A DNA stretch of 64,000 nucleotides from the NCBI GenBank assembly GCA_934691725.1, contig CAKUTF010000002.1, forward strand, positions 83,452-147,451, in the 5' to 3' direction. Position 1 is the first letter of the stretch. Every line of letters starts with the position of its first letter. Position numbers and translations under genes: made by a program. Shown piece by piece: positions 59,586 through 64,000 of this stretch. Source of the DNA: an uncultured Fibrobacter sp. GTDB lineage: Bacteria > Fibrobacterota > Fibrobacteria > Fibrobacterales > Fibrobacteraceae. The notes under the pieces were generated by a model. That model was given only the letters and a program-made list of their open reading frames with translations. It did not search any database and was not told the origin of the DNA.

Positions 59586-60457
59586 TTTTCCTCCGCAAGG
59601 CCAATCGCCGTTTTCATCGTAGAAATGTCCGCCTTTTTTCCGGGGAACCAGTATTCGAAACTTTTCGCCCCCTGATAAACAAGCATTGCGGCTCCGCCGA
59701 CCGTCTTGCTGCCGACGGATTTCGCTTCGCGAAGAAGCCGCGTCTCCGCAGGCGCATAGACAATATCGCACACGGCAAATTTTTCCGAAAGCATTTCCCT
59801 TGGAAGCGGAGTCTCCGTTTCGTTCGGCGTCATCCCGACGCTCGTCGCGTTCAGAACCAGGTCCAGCGAATCCCGGATTTTTTCAAACTCGCCAAAGAGA
59901 ACATGACCGACAGCGGGCTTTTGCGGGAAAGCCTTCGAAAGCGCAGCGGCGAGTTCCGCCCCGCGAGCCGCATTCCGCGAAACGATCGTGAGACTTTCCG
60001 CGCCCTCCGAAAGCATCGCATAGGCGATCGAGCGGGCCGCTCCGCCGTTTCCGAGAATCGCGACACGGGAGCCTTTCACCGGGACTCCGTTTTCCGCAAG
60101 GTCGAGAAGCGCACCATAAGGATCCGTCGTCGTCCCGAGCAGGCGACCGCCGACTTTTCCGTCTTCCCAGTAAAGCGTGTTTACGCTTCCCGTGAAGCGG
60201 GAAATTTCGGAAAGCCCGTCGAGAAATTCTCCGACCTTTTCCTTGAATGGAATCGTGACATTCGCGCCTAAAAACTTCATCGCGCGAAAGCCTTGGATAG
60301 CCTTCCCTAAATCGGAAGGCTCGGGGGAAAGCGGCACATACGCCGCATCGATGCCCAGCTTTTCGAAAACCGCGTTATGCATGCAAGGCGACTTGCTGTG
60401 ACCGACAGGATTTCCGAAAATGGCGAGCAGTTTGGTTCGACCGTCAATATTTTTCAC
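59582..60457 (-). CDS. aroE: Shikimate dehydrogenase
   Basis: A 291-residue NADP-dependent enzyme with NPVGHSKSP at the N-terminus, ANVTIPFKEKV (catalytic Lys), LGNGGAARSIAYA as the nucleotide-binding loop, and VYQGAKSFEYWF at the end. I placed the start at GTG 60457 because the family begins near KLLAIFGNPVGHS; an ATG at 60508 adds 17 residues. It is coupled by ATGA to aroKB. Confidence 0.93.
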   Translation of the reverse strand: MKNIDGRTKLLAIFGNPVGHSKSPCMHNAVFEKLGIDAAYVPLSPEPSDLGKAIQGFRAMKFLGANVTIPFKEKVGEFLDGLSEISRFTGSVNTLYWEDGKVGGRLLGTTTDPYGALLDLAENGVPVKGSRVAILGNGGAARSIAYAMLSEGAESLTIVSRNAARGAELAAALSKAFPQKPAVGHVLFGEFEKIRDSLDLVLNATSVGMTPNETETPLPREMLSEKFAVCDIVYAPAETRLLREAKSVGSKTVGGAAMLVYQGAKSFEYWFPGKKADISTMKTAIGLAEEK

Positions 60458-60556
60458 GAAATAAAATATAACTCGAGATTCGGGAAAGGGAGAAAGAAAA
60501 ATCCGCATTTATTCCCCGAAATTCCGCATCGGCATCGCAATCCGCTCGGACAGAAG

Positions 60557-61630
60557 TCAGGAAAGGCGCATCGCCTCCAGGAGTTCCAGGAAGTAGTAAA
60601 GCTTATTCCGTCTGCGGTCACTTCCGAAAAGGACCTGTTTTTTCTCCAAGACTTCCAGATAGCGTTTCGCCTGTCCTACGGTCACATTCAAACGTTCCGA
60701 TAAAGCCTTGGATGTTAAAATCGGCTGTTTGAAAAGGGTTTCCATAATGGCATCGAACTTCGGGCTATTCACGGAATCGCTTACAATCGCACGCGTCTTT
60801 GCGTACAAATTATCCAACACATCGATATAGTTGATCTGCCGTTTTGCCTGAGCCGCAATTTTACGGAGAAAAAAAATTATCCATTCATTGTAATCGGATT
60901 TTCGCGAACTGTCCAGTTTTCCATAATAGACGATCCGATCCTGGCTTATCGCTTCGCTCAAGTAAAAATAGGGACGATGAACAAGACCGGATTTATACAA
61001 ATACAAACTGACCAAGGCTCTGCCAACTCGTCCATTTCCATCTTCAAAAGGATGAATCGATTCAAATTGGGCGTGGGCGATAGCGGCCTTTACCAGCGAA
61101 TTGACGCCATCATTTCTGTCATTCAGAAAATGGATGAGTTCGTCCATATACTTTTTCGTCTCGGTATGCGAAGGCGGTTCAAAAACAACCTTGCCAAAAG
61201 AGTTAATAATGCGATTGTCACACGCCTTGTATCGACCGTTTAACGTATTATTATTAGCTCCGTTCAGATCTTTCAAAAGCAATGCATGAAATTCCTGGAT
61301 AAAGTCGTGCGAGAAAGAATCCGTCCTTAAGACATCCTCGCCAAACCTCAAGGCGGAAAGATGGTTCGCATATTCCGCATAAATCTTATCGTCTGAAACC
61401 TTTGGCGTCAAGTTATTTTCAAAGACATCGGAAACCGTCGTCTGTGTTCCTTCGATATACATCGAAGCGATAGCTTCCTTACTGTGAAACATCGGCAGAA
61501 GGACTTCGTTAAACTTGTAAAAACGAACTTTCGCATCCAATGTTCCTAGAAGCATGGAAGCGTCCATCAATTCATCGATGAACAAGTTCGCATCATAATC
61601 GTTCAATCTGTCTTTCAAAAAAGGAAGCAT
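60557..61630 (-). CDS. Fic-family protein (AMP transferase type) with N-terminal inhibitory motif
   Basis: A 357-residue Fic enzyme. The catalytic motif is HPFEDGNGRVGR (193-204). A class II inhibitory helix is present with SMYIEG (Ser56 to Gly61), where the Glu blocks the active site. The C-terminus is a winged helix (KFDAIMETLFKQPILTSKALSERL). Usually such enzymes AMPylate a target protein. RBS AAGGAAA. It lies 24 bp after the second cassette gene and may share its transcript. Confidence 0.93.
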   Translation of the reverse strand: MLPFLKDRLNDYDANLFIDELMDASMLLGTLDAKVRFYKFNEVLLPMFHSKEAIASMYIEGTQTTVSDVFENNLTPKVSDDKIYAEYANHLSALRFGEDVLRTDSFSHDFIQEFHALLLKDLNGANNNTLNGRYKACDNRIINSFGKVVFEPPSHTETKKYMDELIHFLNDRNDGVNSLVKAAIAHAQFESIHPFEDGNGRVGRALVSLYLYKSGLVHRPYFYLSEAISQDRIVYYGKLDSSRKSDYNEWIIFFLRKIAAQAKRQINYIDVLDNLYAKTRAIVSDSVNSPKFDAIMETLFKQPILTSKALSERLNVTVGQAKRYLEVLEKKQVLFGSDRRRNKLYYFLELLEAMRLS

Positions 61631-61654
61631 AGAATTTCCTTGTTTAACAGTTTT

Positions 61655-62224
61655 TTACGAGGCAGCGCCTCCAGGTATCGGATATTCCATCTTTTCCATA
61701 TCCATCGATTTTCCCGAATATCCCGTTCTTTTAAACCGCAGTATTATGTGCCCAAAGGAAAAGCCGTTCGATTTCGGAAATTTCCATTTGGCGATACATT
61801 CGGTTACAACTTTATCAAACAAAGAATTCTTAGTCGTGGAACGAACAATCAAAACATCGTCAATCGTACCGAACCGGTTAATCCAAAATTTAATTTCTAT
61901 ATCGCCCGAAAAATAAGAAGAATCATTTTTAGTTTTTCTCATTTTCCGAATATGCTCCACATAGAAATCATCCAACCCGCTCTCTGCAAAATTCAGCAAG
62001 CAGTCTTTCCAGATATCAATATCCGACAATGACGCTCCCGATTCCGCATAAACACTGTCAATGATTACATGAAAAGGTGCATGTATCACGCGATATTCGC
62101 CATTCTTGCATTGCGGACAAGCAAGATACCTGTCCTTTGTAAAAACAGGGTATTTCTCGTTTGTCATATCCGCAAAAACGGAAGAAACCGTAAAAAAACA
62201 TAGAAGCAGCAAGACTTGTTTCAT
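61655..62224 (-). CDS. Secreted CxxC / TonB-C-like protein (cassette 1)
   Basis: A 189-residue protein with a signal peptide (1-18), then ACPQCKNGEYRVI (a CxxC pair) and a TonB/AgmX-like C-terminal fold (GDIEIKFWINRFGTIDDVLIVRSTT). It is a diverged paralogue of the product at 62827-63417, with shared blocks EKYPVFT, YVEHIRKMR/YVEYIRKMR and DSSYF. It is adjacent to a small companion gene and may act in the periplasm. Function unknown. Confidence 0.75.
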   Translation of the reverse strand: MKQVLLLLCFFTVSSVFADMTNEKYPVFTKDRYLACPQCKNGEYRVIHAPFHVIIDSVYAESGASLSDIDIWKDCLLNFAESGLDDFYVEHIRKMRKTKNDSSYFSGDIEIKFWINRFGTIDDVLIVRSTTKNSLFDKVVTECIAKWKFPKSNGFSFGHIILRFKRTGYSGKSMDMEKMEYPIPGGAAS

Positions 62225-62227
62225 TAG

Positions 62228-62434
62228 TCAATTCAAACCTTTACGGCCTAATTTCTCGGCCAGAGGACGAAGCATTGACGTCATCTGCGCAAGCGCCCAG
62301 TCCCAATTCCGATAAAAAAACTCGGACCTATCCACCACATATTTTTCAAGCGGGTCTTCAAAACCGAAGGCATCGTAGCGATACTTTCCGTATTGGCTGC
62401 CGAAATCGTTCTCATTTTCTTTCGCAAAAGGCAT
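62228..62434 (-). CDS. Small hypothetical protein (cassette 1)
   Basis: 68 residues, no signal peptide. Its end (NWDWALAQMTSMLRPLAEKLG) is similar to the N-terminal part of the 137-residue product at 63427-63840 (SWKAALKEFSEDFQPIAERFG). The start follows AGAGGTAA at the end of the 111-bp repeat. It is 3 bp before the secreted-protein gene. It looks like a shortened paralogue, function unknown. Confidence 0.65.
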   Translation of the reverse strand: MPFAKENENDFGSQYGKYRYDAFGFEDPLEKYVVDRSEFFYRNWDWALAQMTSMLRPLAEKLGRKGLN

Positions 62435-62438
62435 TTTC

Positions 62439-62549
62439 TTACCTCTATGTTGGCATTTTAACGGGAATTGTCAAAATGCGGATCCACTTTTCCACCGATA
62501 AAGCTATCTTAGAGGTTACCCAACTTCACGGGTAGCAATATCCGGTGAA
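62439..62549. repeat. 111-bp conserved non-coding repeat, copy 1
   Basis: Identical to 63890-64000 except for two bases. It contains a GCATTTT/AAAATGC stem (62454-62478 region), a TACCC/GGGTA stem and a CCGGT/ACCGG stem that ends just beyond the copy. On the minus strand it ends with the AGAGGTAA ribosome site of the 68-residue gene, so it is its leader; on the plus strand it runs into a terminator. Confidence 0.92.
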
Positions 62550-62553
62550 CCTT

Positions 62554-62592
62554 GACCGGAGGTCTGCGCGAACAGTTCCTCCGGTCTTTTTT
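62554..62592 (+). terminator. Plus-strand terminator beyond the 111-bp repeat
   Basis: Stem GACCGGAGG / CCTCCGGTC followed by TTTTTT. It has no upstream plus-strand gene, so it suggests a short plus-strand RNA from the repeat. Positions 62593-62826 are AT-rich with no visible gene. Confidence 0.7.
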
Positions 62593-62826
62593 ATCGCCCT
62601 AACGCAAAATTCCCTCGCATTAGCGCATCCTATTTCAAAATATAGGATTTTTAATCGGAAATTTTTAATTTATGCGTGCATTTTTCACAAAAAGGCGCAG
62701 ATACGATTTATTTTCAAGATTTCATATAAAACGTTCAAAGAAAATAGTACACAGGCAATTTACTTGCAAAATTTAATATGCTCTCCAAAAAATATGATTT
62801 TTGTAAAAAGAGGGTTCGAGGCTTGC

Positions 62827-63417
62827 TCAATACGCGGAACCGCCTCTTATGCGACCAAATTTTTTAATTTCCGCATCCGTTCCCGAAGCGCCCGTTCTAA
62901 TGAAATGCACACAGACAGAGAGAACAGGGGGCTCGTCCTTTTCTACAGGGAACGACCATTTTCGCACGCATCCCAAAACGGCGTCGTCGAATTCGCGATT
63001 TTCAGTCGTCGTCTTTTCCACAAAGACTTCCCTGACACGTCCACCGTTCAACCAAATATTCAATTTCAGAGTTCCTGTAAAATAAGACGAATCCGAATCG
63101 GAGTTCCGCATTTTTCGGATATACTCGACATAGAGATCACTCAATTGGCTTTTCAGAATATTGCCAGAGACATTCAACTCATAAAAAAATTCCAGGTCAC
63201 CCTGCTCCGGGGAAATAACGCCGACAAGCTTTATACTGTCGAATCGCACAGAAAAAGGCGCTTTAATTTCCTTGTATTCGTTTTTAGCGCACTCCGGACA
63301 CAGTACCGTTTTATCTACCGTAAACACCGGATACTTTTCCTCAACGGAATCTTCGGCGAAAAGCGAAAAGGACCAGGACAAAGACAGAAAAAAGAAAAGA
63401 ATCAGAAAACAAGGCAT
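62827..63417 (-). CDS. Secreted CxxC / TonB-C-like protein (cassette 2)
   Basis: A 196-residue protein with a signal peptide (about 1-21, ending SLFA), then LCPECAKNEYKEI (CxxC), YVEYIRKMRNSDSDSSYF, and the TonB/AgmX-like domain (GTLKLNIWLNGGRVREVFVEKTTT). It is a paralogue of the 61655-62224 product, with roughly half of positions shared by eye in conserved blocks. It follows its small companion gene by 9 bp. Confidence 0.75.
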   Translation of the reverse strand: MPCFLILFFFLSLSWSFSLFAEDSVEEKYPVFTVDKTVLCPECAKNEYKEIKAPFSVRFDSIKLVGVISPEQGDLEFFYELNVSGNILKSQLSDLYVEYIRKMRNSDSDSSYFTGTLKLNIWLNGGRVREVFVEKTTTENREFDDAVLGCVRKWSFPVEKDEPPVLSVCVHFIRTGASGTDAEIKKFGRIRGGSAY

Positions 63418-63426
63418 TGAAAATTT

Positions 63427-63840
63427 TTAGTCTCCATTCAAGCAATCAAAGTATTTATCGATAATTAACCTTAATTTCGGATAAACATCAAATCGACCTT
63501 TCATTTCGACTTCTCCGGTTATCGGATTGAGTTTGCCATTTTCCCAAAGATCCATATACATATTCACCATATCAATATCATTTTTGATTTCTTGAAAATG
63601 CGCATCTTTCAATCGAATTTGACCATTCGCCTTTCTTCTCTGGTGATCTTTTTCCAGCATTTGGCGAACAGAAACATCTACCATGTCCGGAGAATCTACG
63701 ACAAGCCAACAGTTTTCAGGAGTAAAGCGGACATTTCTTTCCCCGAACCGTTCCGCAATTGGCTGAAAATCTTCGCTAAATTCTTTCAATGCGGCTTTCC
63801 AGCTCGCTTCAATGTCCACGTCTTTTGTTGATTTTTCCAA
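63427..63840 (-). CDS. Hypothetical protein (cassette 2), possible frameshift
   Basis: 137 residues from a TTG at 63840. It is related over its N-terminal part to the 68-residue protein of cassette 1. No ATG or GTG lies in frame upstream; the frame stays open to about 63925 with NAVWHLERKDFSNPTIR, which also looks like coding sequence. The ATG best placed after the repeat's AGAGGTAA site (63883) is in another frame and stops at 63809. So the gene is either TTG-started or has suffered a frameshift near its start. Confidence 0.5.
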   Translation of the reverse strand: MEKSTKDVDIEASWKAALKEFSEDFQPIAERFGERNVRFTPENCWLVVDSPDMVDVSVRQMLEKDHQRRKANGQIRLKDAHFQEIKNDIDMVNMYMDLWENGKLNPITGEVEMKGRFDVYPKLRLIIDKYFDCLNGD

Positions 63841-63889
63841 CCGAATAGTCGGGTTCGAAAAATCCTTCCTTTCTAGATGCCATACCGCA

Positions 63890-64000
63890 TTACCTCTATG
63901 TTGGCATTTTAAAGGGAATTGTTAAAATGCGGATCCACTTTTCCACCGATAAAGCTATCTTAGAGGTTACCCAACTTCACGGGTAGCAATATCCGGTGAA
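63890..64000. repeat. 111-bp conserved non-coding repeat, copy 2 (runs off window)
   Basis: Two mismatches to copy 1 (62439-62549), both in the region between and at the foot of the first stem: one breaks a pair while the other creates one, so a GCATTTTAA/TTAAAATGC stem still forms. It precedes the 137-residue gene on the minus strand as copy 1 precedes the 68-residue gene. The terminator that follows copy 1 would lie beyond the window edge. Confidence 0.9.

Noticed and set aside
62439..62592. Integron attC site or known riboswitch in the 111-bp repeat
   Set aside because: No RYYYAAC/GTTRRRY pair at the ends and no match that I can recognise to preQ1, TPP, cobalamin, c-di-GMP or fluoride classes; no integron integrase is near.

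Overview
The window looks like chromosomal DNA of a Fibrobacter-type bacterium (phylum Fibrobacterota). This is inferred from several things seen together: secreted mannan-degrading enzymes with a C-terminal beta-sandwich sorting domain, Ser-rich linkers inside a giant surface protein, an LpxC/FabZ outer-membrane pathway, a DUF3078-type outer-membrane protein, and a rumen-style plant-polysaccharide gene set (GH26, GH26, GH5, GH8). There are no rRNA or tRNA genes and no CRISPR array that I can see.

Layout. 1-9.2 kb: a minus-strand run with peptidoglycan-peptide hydrolases (MpaA-like, M15), ruvC, ychF, an intracellular GH8 exo-oligoxylanase, a HAD hydrolase, a Dabb protein, a GT4 glycosyltransferase and a degenerate CHC2/Toprim/DnaB-like protein. 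9.4-15.7 kb: three secreted glycosidases (two GH26, one GH5) on the plus strand, each with its own terminator. 15.8-23.3 kb: fabZ-lpxC-NUDIX-lipoprotein operon, a GGQ release-factor-like protein, an NfeD-type membrane protease, trpS and an Rpn-family nuclease. 23.4-34.1 kb: dnaA followed by four type IV pilin-like genes (FimT/GspH, PilV, PilW and a 2239-residue PilX-type protein). 34.4-44.4 kb: a helicase-acyltransferase fusion, a flippase-like membrane protein, a methyltransferase, a sigma-70 family factor behind a textbook sigma-54 promoter, and purL. 44.5-53.0 kb: an AT-rich defence island (LlaJI-type McrBC restriction-modification, Mpi-like serine recombinase, PLD-helicase) whose edge cuts a fic gene down to a C-terminal remnant. 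53-60.5 kb: DUF3078, pdxB, ffh, TonB-like, epimerase, aroKB fusion, aroE. 60.5-64 kb: fic and two diverged copies of a two-gene secreted-protein cassette, each headed by a nearly identical 111-bp non-coding repeat.

The most unusual things are: (1) long intergenic mosaics (1.65-2.0, 13.4-13.8, 18.9-19.6, 36.6-37.5 kb) built from degenerate 7-nt words of the form G-N4-[C/T/G]-A with fixed punctuation words and REP-like hairpins, including a perfect 75-bp inverted repeat 5.5 kb apart; (2) a UvrD-type helicase fused in frame to a PlsC-type acyltransferase; (3) the 111-bp repeat that is almost invariant while the genes behind it have diverged strongly; (4) composition switches inside the giant pilin gene that fall at or close to its linkers and suggest domain swapping.
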